In this document: one piece after another, positions 1 to 10,540 of the stretch
How the letters are laid out: each line of letters begins with the position of its first letter
Position numbering within the stretch: the first letter of the stretch is position 1
NCBI GenBank assembly: GCA_018903255.1
Contig: JAHIQT010000060.1
Coordinates: forward strand, 1-45,350
Length of the DNA: 45,350 nucleotides
Direction: 5' to 3'
Origin: Bacillota bacterium
Lineage (GTDB): Bacteria > Bacillota > Clostridia > Eubacteriales > Eubacteriaceae
Notes under the pieces: model-generated
The model's database searches: none
What the model saw: only the letters and a program-made list of their open reading frames with translations
Told to the model about the DNA's origin: nothing
Program-made: the position numbers and the translations under genes

Positions 1-2196
1 ATGCTTCTGATTGATTCTGACACGCTTGAAATTAAAGATTGTAATCATTCAGCCTGTTTATTTTATGGCAAAGCTCATGATGAGATGATCACATATAAAG
101 TCACCCATTTCAATTGTCTCAGTGAAGACCAACTCAGAAAAGAAGCGGAACAGGCTAAAAAAAAGGAGCGTAAGCAGTTTTATTTTAAGCACCGTTGCCG
201 TAATGACGAGATCAGAGAGGTCGAGGTGAGATCAAGCCCGGTCTCTGTCAATGGTCAGGATTATTTGCTCTCGATTGTGACGGATATTACCGGCTTGCAG
301 CTTGACAGTGATGCCCTAAGAAAAGAAAACACGATCTTAGAGAAGCGGGTTGCTGAGCGTACCTATGCATTGAAGGCGCTCAATGATCAGCTGAGCAGTG
401 CTAAAGCGGAGTTAGAACGCGAGATGCTCTTTATTGAGGCTTTGTTTGAAAGTATCCCCGGTTATCTTTATGTTTATGACGAGGCAGGAAGACTGATTAA
501 ATGGAACAAAAAACATGAAACAATGACCGGCTACTCGGCTGAAGAACTGGCACATATGCGTCTTGATCAGTGGTTTGAGGGGGATGACCTGGTCAATGTC
601 ATGACGGCGGTGGCTGAAGTCTTTGAAAAAGGCTATGCGGAGGTGGAAGCTAATCTGATTACTAAAAGTGGAGAAAAAATCCTGATTCGTTCCAATGGGG
701 TGGTCATGAACCTCGCTGGAAAGGCATATTTTACTGGAGTGGGTATCGATATTACCGCCCGCAAACGTCTGGAAGCAGAATTAGCAAAGGAAAGCAAGCT
801 GCTTGAGACAACTTTGATTTCAGTCGGGGATGGGGTCATCTCTTGCAGTGAGAACGGACAGGTTTTATTTATTAATCGGGTCGCCGAGGATTTAACCGGC
901 TGGATTAGAGAAGAGGCAATTGGCAAACCGATCGAGCGGGTATTTAATATTATTAATGACAAAAATCGCGAAAAGGCTGGAAATATCGTCGCCGAGGTGA
1001 TCAAAACCAAGGAAATCCGGGAGATTGACAATCATACCCTGTTAATTACTAGAGATGGCCGTGAGCTTCACATTGAAGACAGCGCCGCCCCAATCATTGA
1101 CGAAAATGGTGATGTGCTAGGAGCCGTTTTGGTATTTCGGGATCATACTGAGAAAAAACAGAAACTCGATCAGATTGCTTATTTAAGCTATCACGATCAA
1201 CTCACCGGCCTCTACAATCGACGCTTTTATGAAGAAGAGCTACAACGGATGGACACGCCTAGGAACTTACCCTTATCATTGATTATGGGGGATGTCAATG
1301 GACTGAAACTGGTAAATGACAGTTTTGGACATGTAATGGGCGATGAATTATTAAAAAAAGCCGCTGATACGATCAGCAAAGCTTGCCGTGAAGACGATAT
1401 CGTGGCAAGACTGGGTGGCGATGAATTTGTAGTCTTGTTGCCAAAAACAGATTCACTCGAAGCTGAAGAAGTTATCGCTCGGATTGAACAGCTGGCCAGT
1501 AACGAAAAAGTCGGGACGGTAGAGCTTTCGATTTCATTTGGATTCGAAACAAAAAAAAATCCAGATGAGGATATTCAGCTGGTCTTTAAAAAAGCTGAAG
1601 ACTATATGTACCGTCGTAAACTGACTGAAAGCCTGGGAATGCGAAACAAGACCGTTGGGATGGTGATTGAAACCCTATTTGATAAATATCAAAAGGAAAT
1701 GTTTCATTCCGAGCGGGTCAGTAAGCTGTCAGCCGATGTAGCAAGTAAGATTGGACTGGACACTAAAAATTCCCATGATCTTCAAACTGCTGGTTTGATG
1801 CATGACATTGGCAAGATTGGGATTGCCGAGGGACTGCTCGAAAAGTTGGATAAATTGAGTGATCAAGATTGGGTTGAAATACGGCGTCACCCTGAAATTG
1901 GCTATCGGATTTTGAGTTCCGCCAATGAATTTGCCGAAATAGCGGAACATATTTTAGAACACCATGAGCGCTGGGATGGCAGCGGCTATCCCAAAGGACT
2001 AAAAGGCGAGGAAATTTCTTTGGAAGCCCGGATTATTGCCATTGCTGATGCCTATGATGCGATGACCAGGATGCGGATGCATGCGGATGATCTGACCGTT
2101 GAAGAAGCGATAAATGAAATCAGTCGCTGTTCCGGGACCCAGTTTGATCCGGAAATTGCTAGAGTATTTATTGATATGATTGAAGAAAAAAACTGA
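1..2196 (+). CDS. PAS multi-domain GGDEF / HD-GYP signalling protein, 5' end possibly truncated by the window edge
   Basis: Open from base 1; PAS-like repeats, LARLGGDEFVVLLP (GGDEF) and HDIGKIGI...HHERWDGSGYPKGLKGEEI (HD-GYP); TGA stop. Confidence 0.93.
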   Translation: MLLIDSDTLEIKDCNHSACLFYGKAHDEMITYKVTHFNCLSEDQLRKEAEQAKKKERKQFYFKHRCRNDEIREVEVRSSPVSVNGQDYLLSIVTDITGLQLDSDALRKENTILEKRVAERTYALKALNDQLSSAKAELEREMLFIEALFESIPGYLYVYDEAGRLIKWNKKHETMTGYSAEELAHMRLDQWFEGDDLVNVMTAVAEVFEKGYAEVEANLITKSGEKILIRSNGVVMNLAGKAYFTGVGIDITARKRLEAELAKESKLLETTLISVGDGVISCSENGQVLFINRVAEDLTGWIREEAIGKPIERVFNIINDKNREKAGNIVAEVIKTKEIREIDNHTLLITRDGRELHIEDSAAPIIDENGDVLGAVLVFRDHTEKKQKLDQIAYLSYHDQLTGLYNRRFYEEELQRMDTPRNLPLSLIMGDVNGLKLVNDSFGHVMGDELLKKAADTISKACREDDIVARLGGDEFVVLLPKTDSLEAEEVIARIEQLASNEKVGTVELSISFGFETKKNPDEDIQLVFKKAEDYMYRRKLTESLGMRNKTVGMVIETLFDKYQKEMFHSERVSKLSADVASKIGLDTKNSHDLQTAGLMHDIGKIGIAEGLLEKLDKLSDQDWVEIRRHPEIGYRILSSANEFAEIAEHILEHHERWDGSGYPKGLKGEEISLEARIIAIADAYDAMTRMRMHADDLTVEEAINEISRCSGTQFDPEIARVFIDMIEEKN

Positions 2197-2214
2197 GCTA
2201 AGCCAGCCCCAAGC

Positions 2215-2262
2215 AACCCGGCCAGATCGCTAACGGGGTCTAGGCCGGGTTAATTGTCTTTT
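2215..2262. terminator. Hairpin terminator between convergent genes
   Basis: AACCCGGCC (2215-2223) pairs with GGCCGGGTT (2243-2251), followed by a T-rich tract. Confidence 0.7.
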
Positions 2263-2906
2263 TTTAAATTACGAAGGTTCTCAAACATCACGCCAAAGGT
2301 CTCATGTTTTACCTGGGTGGGGTCAAATTTCAGAAGCTTAAAGGTGATTTGGACACATACACCGATTGATAAGGCCGAAATAACCGTGCCTAAACCAACC
2401 AGTCCCCCCAGCAGCCAGCCAATCAGGACAACACTGAATTCGACAATACCGCGGCATAAGCCAACTGGCAAACCCGTTTTTCGGGTTACTGCAACCATCA
2501 GGCTGTCTCGTGGCCCGGCACCAAAGGCCGAATAAATGTAAAAATAAGTGCCCAGCGAAATGATAAAAAGACCCAAAATGTGCACCAGGGTTCCAATAAA
2601 GAAATTATTAAAAAGTGGGATAAAGTCTAAGAATAAGATCAGATCTAAAAACAGCCCAATCATAAACATGTTAAAGATCGTACCGAGACCAATTTTTTCA
2701 CCTAATAAAAAAACGATCACAACAATGATGGCACCGACCGCTGTGTTTACCAGCCCAATACTGACGCCGAGGGTTTGGCTGACGCCACTGTGCAGTACCT
2801 CCCAGGGAGCATAACCGATATTTGCCCGCATCGTTACAATGATTCCCAATCCATAAAGAAAGAGCCCAAAATTGAGCTTTAAAAACCTTAAAATGTATCC
2901 AGTCAC
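2250..2906 (-). CDS. YczE/YitT-like integral membrane protein
   Basis: 218 aa, multiple hydrophobic helices, ANIGYAPWEVLHSG and SAFGAGPRDSLM motifs typical of YczE-like proteins. Confidence 0.75.
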   Translation of the reverse strand: MTGYILRFLKLNFGLFLYGLGIIVTMRANIGYAPWEVLHSGVSQTLGVSIGLVNTAVGAIIVVIVFLLGEKIGLGTIFNMFMIGLFLDLILFLDFIPLFNNFFIGTLVHILGLFIISLGTYFYIYSAFGAGPRDSLMVAVTRKTGLPVGLCRGIVEFSVVLIGWLLGGLVGLGTVISALSIGVCVQITFKLLKFDPTQVKHETFGVMFENLRNLKKDN

Positions 2907-3098
2907 AATGCCCTCCTTAAAGGATAATATTTTAATTATATCATATAATTATTAAGGGTTAAAGGTCAAAACAGGCAAATTATTTGAAACCTGAATTTTG
3001 CTAAATCAAGTGAATATCGGTTTTACTTTTTTAAAAATGTGGTATACTAAAGGCAATAAAATAGAACAGATGGCGCATCGCGCTTCGGGAGGTTAGAA

Positions 3099-3734
3099 AT
3101 GAAAGTATTAGGCATTAACGGTAGTCCTCATGGTGAAGGCAATACATTTACTGCGCTGAGTATTGCTGGAGATATTTTTGCTCAGGAGAGTATCGAATTC
3201 GAAATTTTCAATGTAGGGATGAAAGCAGTACAGGGCTGTACTGGTTGTAATGCCTGTGGCAAAAATAAAAATGAACAGTGTATCTTTACCAAAGACGTTG
3301 TCAATGAAGGGATTCAAAAAATTAAAGAAGCCGATGGCGTTATTTTTGCTAGTCCCGTTCATTTTTCCGGGATCAGCGGAAACATGAAGTCATTTCTGGA
3401 TCGGGCCTTCTATGTCGCCGGAGCCAATGGCGGATTATTTCGCCATAAGGTGGCGGCGGCTTTGGTTGCGGTCAGACGTTCTGGTGGGGTGACAAGTATT
3501 GATCAATTGAATCACTATATTACTTATTCAGAAATGGTGATGGCAACAGGAAACTACTGGAATGTTATTCACGGCCGCACTGCTGGGGAAGCCTCCCAGG
3601 ATACCGAAGGAGCTCAGACGATTGAAGTTACAGCTGCCAATATGATTTGGTTGATGCGTCTGATTGAAAACGGTAAGGGTGTGGTTGCGGAACCAAATCC
3701 CTATAAAAAAGTATATATGCATTTTGTCAGATAA
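3099..3734 (+). CDS. NADPH-dependent FMN reductase / iron-sulfur flavoprotein family
   Basis: Flavodoxin-like MKVLGINGSPHGEGNT; Cys cluster GCTGCNACGKNKNEQC; RBS gggaggttagaa. Confidence 0.88.
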   Translation: MKVLGINGSPHGEGNTFTALSIAGDIFAQESIEFEIFNVGMKAVQGCTGCNACGKNKNEQCIFTKDVVNEGIQKIKEADGVIFASPVHFSGISGNMKSFLDRAFYVAGANGGLFRHKVAAALVAVRRSGGVTSIDQLNHYITYSEMVMATGNYWNVIHGRTAGEASQDTEGAQTIEVTAANMIWLMRLIENGKGVVAEPNPYKKVYMHFVR

Positions 3735-3748
3735 ACAGGAATCTTTTT

Positions 3749-3789
3749 AGCCAATAAAAAAACACGTTAAACGTGTTTTTTTATTGGCT
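3749..3789. terminator. Perfect 20-bp-arm palindrome, bidirectional terminator
   Basis: AGCCAATAAAAAAACACGTT (3749-3768) and AACGTGTTTTTTTATTGGCT (3770-3789) are exact reverse complements between convergent genes. Confidence 0.9.
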
Positions 3790-4633
3790 ATTTAAATCTT
3801 ATTTTTACTGGTCCGACACCGCCATCGATATCAATCCGATGAGGGGCTGAGCTAGAGCCAGTGCCAGTTTCAGAAATACTCTGACCATTGATGGTAATTG
3901 GTCCAAGACCCTGGTCAGCGGTAATGAAATAATCATCAAGATTGCCATTGATGTCTAAATCGGTTTGGCCAACACCACAGTCAATTTCCAGTTCTCCCGT
4001 GACGATACCCGCGATACTAATCAGTCCGACACCGCCGTTAATTTTAAAATCATTGAGTTTTACATCCGTGAAATGAACAGCGCCGGCGCCGCCGCTGAGT
4101 TTGCCGGAACGCGCCTCAAGCTGATCGGCGACGATTTCACCGGCGCCCTGTTTGATGGTCAATTCATCGGTGCTAAGCTGAGACAATTGACCGCGCCCGG
4201 CACCAATTTCAAGTTCCAGTTTTTTAAGGTGGGTGTCCTTAGGAATCGTAACGACAAGCTCAGGCATACGATTCTGGCCAATCAGGTTGGAAAAGATAGT
4301 GGCACTTTTCTGATCCTTAATGACAAGCTTGCCATTCTCAAGGGTAGCTCGCAGTCCTGAAGGGATATTGCTTCCTTCAACGATGAAGCGGTCTCCAGTT
4401 TGAAGGGTGATGCTACCGGCATTGAAATCAATAAAAACTGATTCCAGATCACCGGCGAAATCCTGCGAAAAGCTATCACCAGATTGTTCAATTTCTTGAG
4501 TTCTTTTTTCAATCAGGCCAAATCCTCTCATGATGGCGACCCCGCCATTGACAATGCTGGCGATGATGCCCAGTGCCAATACCAGACCAAAAGCAATGGC
4601 CAAGTATTTGATCCAACTGTGATTGGTATTCAT
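3788..4633 (-). CDS. DUF4097-type cell-surface/adhesin-like protein with N-terminal TM
   Basis: N-terminal hydrophobic segment, repetitive beta-rich IKQGAGEI/IKINGGVG/IDCGVGQ pattern; TAG stop; 4-nt overlap with upstream gene. Confidence 0.75.
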   Translation of the reverse strand: MNTNHSWIKYLAIAFGLVLALGIIASIVNGGVAIMRGFGLIEKRTQEIEQSGDSFSQDFAGDLESVFIDFNAGSITLQTGDRFIVEGSNIPSGLRATLENGKLVIKDQKSATIFSNLIGQNRMPELVVTIPKDTHLKKLELEIGAGRGQLSQLSTDELTIKQGAGEIVADQLEARSGKLSGGAGAVHFTDVKLNDFKINGGVGLISIAGIVTGELEIDCGVGQTDLDINGNLDDYFITADQGLGPITINGQSISETGTGSSSAPHRIDIDGGVGPVKIRFK

Positions 4634-5307
4634 TTGACTTCTGTCCCCCCAAAGATATTTGTGCTATTGAGGTAGATCGTCGGTGGGTTTTCACCCAGCG
4701 GTCGGTTAGCCTTATTTGACGCTCCGCCAAATATCGGGGTTGTCGACATTTCGACCCGGACATTGCTGGGTACTAGCATATCAATCCCGCCAAAAACGGC
4801 GGTGGCTGAGATATAAATATCTTCGTTGATAATGGCCTGACGTAAATCAAGAGAGACGCTACCAAAAATCGCAGACACCGTAGCCCCATAGAATTCTTCC
4901 CCGGGAAAGTTGATTTCCTGGCCGCCAAACACTGCCGAATAGTCCGGCAGACCATCTTTGGTCATACCCTCAATCTGTTTAGCATTTTTACTGAGTCGAT
5001 CCTTAAAAATAATACTTAGACCAATAGCAACGATAATGATCGGAAAGATCAGATCCCCTAATAATTCGCCGTTAAAAAAGCCTTGAGCCGAAACGAATAA
5101 TAAGACACCAATACCTAAACCAATGGTATTCCAAAGCTGGACACCATTTTGAACCATACTGATGGCGCAGGGAATGATAATAAACAGGGTCCACCAGCCG
5201 TTGAAAAATAATTCAAAATTCCATAGTCCAAATACATTTCCGGCAAAACCAAGGCCAATCACCACTAATAAAAGCCCCCATAACAAGTTGCCTACTCGAT
5301 TTCTCAT
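4630..5307 (-). CDS. LiaF-like membrane protein
   Basis: N-terminal TM segments and C-terminal AVFGG/AIFGS/PIFGG/NIFGG beta repeats typical of LiaF-like C-terminal domains. Confidence 0.75.
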   Translation of the reverse strand: MRNRVGNLLWGLLLVVIGLGFAGNVFGLWNFELFFNGWWTLFIIIPCAISMVQNGVQLWNTIGLGIGVLLFVSAQGFFNGELLGDLIFPIIIVAIGLSIIFKDRLSKNAKQIEGMTKDGLPDYSAVFGGQEINFPGEEFYGATVSAIFGSVSLDLRQAIINEDIYISATAVFGGIDMLVPSNVRVEMSTTPIFGGASNKANRPLGENPPTIYLNSTNIFGGTEVK

Positions 5308-5583
5308 TTTTACTCTCCTTAGTACAGTTTCTTATATTATACCACGCATCAAGAAAAATGAAAATTTTTCCGGGTGCAATTTTTGCGAGATTAAATCGAA
5401 GAGAAAGATTTTTAAGCAAATTTTGAATGAGCGGATGAGTTTTAATAATTGACTTAATCAAACAGGGTGGTTAAAATAGTAGCAAAGAGTTAAGTTGAAA
5501 CATGATTACATTAAAGGTTTTATCAGAAAGATATCAAGAGTATGAGTAATAAGGGCAGGCTTAATGATAAGTGGAGGAACTAA

Positions 5584-5988
5584 ATGGCATTAGAAAGTGT
5601 ATTGTATAAATGTGATAAGGGCGTGGATCTCAAACAATTGCGGCTAAAGCCCTGGGCAGTGGCTTCTGAGGTGATGGGACGGTTTAAAAAAGCGAACCAG
5701 ATTCATCGATGGTTTTTAGAGAATATCCAAAATGGAGTTGATGATGGGCGCTTTTATGTGGTTGAGGAATACCAGTTCAAAAAGCTTTATAAATTGTGTA
5801 CCACTGTCGACAGCAATCCCGCTCAGGCTGAGGAACTGTTGCCCACCTTGAAGGGTTTTGACATCGGCAGCGCCAAATATGATGCGGCCTATTATGAAAA
5901 CCTCAGCAAGGTGCTGATTATTCTAGGACATATTAACAACAGCTTTGACTTTGAAAAAAATGAATTGGTCTATAGCAGTTCTCATTAG
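5584..5988 (+). CDS. Hypothetical protein
   Basis: 134 aa ORF with RBS gtggagg upstream; no family recognised; TAG stop with TGA four codons later. Confidence 0.6.
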   Translation: MALESVLYKCDKGVDLKQLRLKPWAVASEVMGRFKKANQIHRWFLENIQNGVDDGRFYVVEEYQFKKLYKLCTTVDSNPAQAEELLPTLKGFDIGSAKYDAAYYENLSKVLIILGHINNSFDFEKNELVYSSSH

Positions 5989-6118
5989 AAGAGGGTGTGA
6001 GTAAAGAAATTGAATAAATTGAAGCTGGCTGGTGCGTTTCAGCCAGTTTTTTTTACAAGAATGCCTGATATGAGAATTAGCGTAGGTGGATGAAAGTGTG
6101 TGAAAATAATAAAATACA

Positions 6119-6147
6119 TTGAAATTACTAAAAAAATCCGTTATAAT
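6119..6147 (+). promoter_or_regulatory. Sigma70-type promoter for the chemoreceptor transcript
   Basis: TTGAAA (6119-6124), N17, TATAAT (6142-6147). Confidence 0.65.
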
Positions 6148-6153
6148 GTTGAG

Positions 6154-6277
6154 TATTATAGCGGAAAGGATTAATTACATCGGGTGAAAAGGATTAGCCT
6201 GATACGACGGCGTAGCGGGTGTAACCTTGTGACATACAAGTAGGGGAGTATAATTGTAATTATTTACGAAGAGGTAA
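6154..6277 (+). ncRNA. Possible structured 5' leader of the chemoreceptor gene (degenerate GEMM/c-di-GMP-I-like?)
   Basis: About 135-nt leader after a good promoter; ordered anchors GGAAAGG...GGGTGAAAAGG...AGCCTGA...GTAGCGGGTGTAACC recall parts of GEMM-I, plus hairpin CTTGT-gacat-ACAAG. No canonical ACGCAAAGC. Confidence 0.25.
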
Positions 6278-6289
6278 ATGGAGGAAAGA

Positions 6290-8599
6290 ATGAAGCATGG
6301 GAAGAGTTTGTTATCAGGAATTCTGATAACGGTGGTGTTACCAGTAGCATTGATTTTTAGTGTGATAGCTGGGATTGTAATGATGGTGGTCAATCAGAAT
6401 ATTGACCAGTTTTCGCAAATCCAGAACAGTTTGGTATTGATCAATATAATCGGCTTGTTTTTTATTGCAGGCGTGATTGTTTTGGCAATGAAAAAAGTTT
6501 CTAGTCGAATAAACAGCTTGGCTGTGGTTGCTAAGCGTCTGGTAGATGGCGATCTTGAAATCGATTTCGAATCAGAAAATTTCCAGGATCAGTTGGGTGA
6601 AATTTCCGCAGCCCTTTTTGGTATTGCCGAGAATATGCGACTTCAGACAAAAGCAGCAGTTCAGTTGGCTCAGGGTGACCTTTCGACGGAAATAGCGCCA
6701 AGCTCGAATAAGGATGCGTTGGGAAATAGCTTACTAGAAATTCAGTCGTCGATGAAGATGGTTACGGATTATCTGATGTAGCTCCCGGAACTTATCGGAA
6801 AAGATGTAGCGCTCGACAAAATCCTTGAAGCCAAAATGACGGGTGACTATCAAAAGGGTATCGAACAGGTCAACCAGGCGATTCAGACGGTGATAGACAA
6901 GCGTGACTTTTTTCAGGCGATTCTTGATGCAATGCCCTACCGGATTACGGTGGTTGACACCAATTTGAAGTGGACATTTATTAATAAAACCCTTCAAGAC
7001 CTGAGAGAGGCTGCCGGCAGAGAAGGCAGTCGGGAATCAATTTATGGTGATGATTGCTGCAAGTCAAATCTGGACATGTGTAAGAATGAAGATTGCGGTG
7101 TTAAGGCGTATAAAAAATCGGGCCGCATTGAATTCCCCTTTGAGTATCGCGGCGGTCATTATCGCATGGATACGACACCGATTATTGATAAACAAGGCCA
7201 GACCATCGGCTATGTCGAAACCTCATTTAATACCACTGCTACGATGAGTGTTAGTAAGTATTCAGAAATTGAGATCAACCGACTGGCTGAAAATTTAAGA
7301 CGCCTATCTGCCGGTAATCTCGATTTTGATATCGATATCCAGGCACCGGGCGAGCATACCGGTGAGGTTTATCAACAGTTTAAAGCGATTGAATTAAATC
7401 TCCGCGAAGTCAAAGATGCCATCGATAACCTGATTAGTGATGCCATCATCCTGACCACAGCGGCCATGCAGGGAGACCTCGAAGTTCGTGCTGACGAAAG
7501 CAAATTCAGCGGCTCCTGGCAGGAGCTGATCAGTGGAATGAATGGCATTCTTGGGGTTATGTCAAAGCCGATGGAAGAGGTCGCAAATGTGATGGATGCC
7601 ATCGCCAACGGTAACTTAAATGCAACGGTTGATGGCTATTATCAGGGCAGCTTTGATGTCTTAAAACAGGCTGTCAATGAAATGGGTAACCACTTTAAAA
7701 CAATTGTCACAGAAATTTCAATGGTTACTGGAGAAATCAGTAACGGCAATCTTAATTTAGACAAAGTCAGCTCCTTTGGTGGCGATTTCAACGTGATTTC
7801 GGATGCGCTCAATACCATCATTGCAACCTTGAACGCCTTGCTGGGCGATATTAATCAAGCAGCTGAACAGGTCAATGCCGGGGCTAACCAGGTATCCGAC
7901 AGCAGCCAGGCGCTGGCTCAGGGATCCACTGAACAGGCCAGCTCGATTCAGGAACTGACCGCCTCGATTACCGAAATAGCCGATCAGACCAAAAACAATG
8001 CCGTCAATGCCAACAAGGCTAGACAACTGGCTACTGATGTGATGGGCAATGCCGACAAAGGGAACCATCAGATGACCGAAATGCAGCAGTCGATGGTTGA
8101 AATTAATAAATCATCGGAAGACATTTCCAAGATCATCAAGGTGATTGACGATATTGCTTTCCAAACCAATATTCTGGCTCTTAACGCCGCGGTCGAAGCC
8201 GCCCGAGCTGGACAACACGGCAAAGGTTTTGCCGTCGTAGCCGAAGAGGTCCGTACCCTGGCCGCCCGTAGTGCCGACGCTGCCAAAGAAACGACTGGCT
8301 TAATTGAAGGCTCAATCAGCAAGGTTGCCGAAGGTACAAAAATTGCTGATGAAACAGCCAGTGCCCTGGATGAAATCGTCGGGGGGATTGCCAAGGTCAA
8401 TGATTTGATCGGCAACATCGCTACCGCCTCAAATGAACAGGCCACTGGGATTGCCCAGATTAATATGGGGGTCGAACAGGTTGCCCAGGTTGTCCAGCAA
8501 AACTCGGCAACTGCCGAACAGAGTGCCGCTGCTAGTGAAGAACTTTCGGGTCAATCGATTTTGTTAAAACAGATGATCGATCAGTTTCAGCTGCGTTAA
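6290..8599 (+). CDS. Methyl-accepting chemotaxis protein (2 TM, HAMP-like, Cys-rich PAS, MCP signalling domain) interrupted by an in-frame TAG at 6779-6781
   Basis: ORFs 6278-6781 and 6836-8599 are in the same frame, separated only by TAG plus 18 sense codons ([18 protein letters not shown]). Start 6290 preceded by GGAGGA. C-terminus carries [40 protein letters not shown]. Confidence 0.9.
6779..6781 (+). other. In-frame amber (TAG) codon inside the chemoreceptor
   Basis: Codons ...CTG ATG TAG CTC CCG GAA...; no frame change across it. Confidence 0.95.
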
Positions 8600-8623
8600 G
8601 TCAAGTCAAATCAATAAATAATT

Positions 8624-8656
8624 AAATGACCACCTTGTGATGAGGTGGTCATTTTT
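8624..8656 (+). terminator. Rho-independent terminator after the chemoreceptor
   Basis: AAATGACCACCT ... AGGTGGTCATTT then T-run. Confidence 0.9.
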
Positions 8657-8882
8657 GTACAAAAAATTAGGCTAGGGTATGGACGGTGTTTGGGACTAAT
8701 TTTGATCCAGCTGTATTTTTATCGTCATAATCTGCGTAAATTCTAGTAATTTGGATATCTATAAAGTAAAGGATTCAAAGATAAAAAAGAATGACAAAGA
8801 TTAATGGCTGTCATAGGCAAGGCTGTTGAGCTTAAAAAATTTGCGATTGTTTTAATTGGAAAAAAAGAACAGGAGAAAGAAA

Positions 8883-10520
8883 ATGAAAATTAAATTTTTA
8901 GGAGCGGCACTATCCGTTACCGGTTCCTGCCATCTGGTGACTACCGACCACTGTAAATTCCTCCTGGACTGCGGTTTGTTTCAGGGCAGTCAAGCCCTGC
9001 AAGAGTTAAATGTTCAGGCGTTTGACTTCAACCCGAAAGAAATCGATTTTATTATTCTAAGTCATGCCCATATCGATCATTGTGGTCGGATCCCCTTATT
9101 GGTTAAACAGGGATTTAGTGGACAGATTTACAGCACCGGAGCAACGGCTGAGATTGCTAATATTTTGCTTCAGGATAGCGGCACGATTCACGTGACGGAT
9201 GCTAAATGGATCAACAAGCGGGCAGATCGTTCCGGACAGCCGCAGATTTTACCTCTCTATAGCCAGGAAGATGCTGTCCGCTGCGCTCAGTATTTTTTCC
9301 CAGTGGCTTACGGACAGTACTTTCAGGTTAATCCTCAGATCAGGATCCGACTCAATGAAGCAGGCCATATTGTCGGGGCAGCAATTATTGAGATGTGGAT
9401 TGAGGAAGGCGGAAAAACCACTAAACTTGTTTACTCAGGTGATATTGGGGCGAGTGATCAACGGATGTTAAATGATCCGACTCAGATCGACGAGGCAGAT
9501 TATCTGATTATGGAAACGACCTATGGGGATCGCGCCCATGAAAACCGGTGGGAAAGTGGCAAGCGTTTCATGGAGATCATTTTTAAAACCGTTGCGCGCG
9601 GGGGAACCGTGGTGGTACCGGCTTTTGCCCTGGGTCGAACCCAGGATCTGATTCATGAGCTGGAAGTGTTTTATGATAACCATGAGCTGTATCAGAATCA
9701 GCTTGATAAGGTCAAGGTTTATGTTGATAGTCCGCTGGCTACTGATGCCACCGAAATTTTCCGCAAAAATGCTCATTACTTCAATGACTATATCAAGGAA
9801 CGGATCAAAAAAGGGGATGAACTTTTTTATTTCAGAAATCTAAGTTTTACTAAAAGCATTGATGAGTCTAAGGCTTTAAATGATGATAACTCACCCAAGA
9901 TCATTATTTCTTCCAGCGGCATGGCTGATGCTGGCCGGGTTCAACATCACATGAAACACTACCTCTGGAAACCGCAATCCAGTATTGTCTTTGCTGGCTA
10001 TCAGGCCGAGGGTACCACTGGCCGGGCGATTACCAGTGGGGCAAAATATGTCCGGATTCTAGGGGAACGGATTTGTGTTAATGCGGAAGTCTATTTTTTA
10101 GAGGGGTTCTCGGCGCATGCTGACAAAAATGATTTGCTGAAGTGGTTGTCCGGCTTTAAAAAGAAGCCTAAAAAAATCTTTCTGGTTCACGGTGAAGAAG
10201 AAGCTAAGAAAAGTTTTGCCGATACTGCAAAAAACATATTGGGATTTGATTGCACAGTAGTAGAGGATGTTTCCGAATACAATCTCGATGATGAAACTGT
10301 AATTGTGGATGGCCTAAAAAATCGGATTGATAGCAAAAATCAGATCAATAAATTAAAAGACAATCTGGGCGATATCCATGATGCGTTAGGCAAGCTACTG
10401 GCTATTCCTGGGATCGGGATAAAGGGATCCTTTCTGGATGAGAAACGAGAAGATCTCGCGGTATTGACCAGAGATTTGGAAAAAACCTGTGAAAAACTCA
10501 GGATCGCTATCAAGAAATAA
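8883..10520 (+). CDS. RNA-metabolising metallo-beta-lactamase-fold exonuclease (CPSF/YSH1-like)
   Basis: LSHAHIDHCGRIP (HxHxDH), METTYGDRAHE, PAFALGRTQDLIHEL, ISSSGMADAGRVQHH, EGFSAHADKNDL; RBS aggag before 8883. Confidence 0.92.
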   Translation: MKIKFLGAALSVTGSCHLVTTDHCKFLLDCGLFQGSQALQELNVQAFDFNPKEIDFIILSHAHIDHCGRIPLLVKQGFSGQIYSTGATAEIANILLQDSGTIHVTDAKWINKRADRSGQPQILPLYSQEDAVRCAQYFFPVAYGQYFQVNPQIRIRLNEAGHIVGAAIIEMWIEEGGKTTKLVYSGDIGASDQRMLNDPTQIDEADYLIMETTYGDRAHENRWESGKRFMEIIFKTVARGGTVVVPAFALGRTQDLIHELEVFYDNHELYQNQLDKVKVYVDSPLATDATEIFRKNAHYFNDYIKERIKKGDELFYFRNLSFTKSIDESKALNDDNSPKIIISSSGMADAGRVQHHMKHYLWKPQSSIVFAGYQAEGTTGRAITSGAKYVRILGERICVNAEVYFLEGFSAHADKNDLLKWLSGFKKKPKKIFLVHGEEEAKKSFADTAKNILGFDCTVVEDVSEYNLDDETVIVDGLKNRIDSKNQINKLKDNLGDIHDALGKLLAIPGIGIKGSFLDEKREDLAVLTRDLEKTCEKLRIAIKK

Positions 10521-10540
10521 AACAATAATCTTAAAAGTAT

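Noticed and set aside
633-1031. Antisense ORF inside the GGDEF/HD-GYP gene (and the many similar antisense or out-of-frame ORFs in the track)
   Set aside because: Low-complexity shadow translations opposite strong coding regions, without RBS or recognisable domains.
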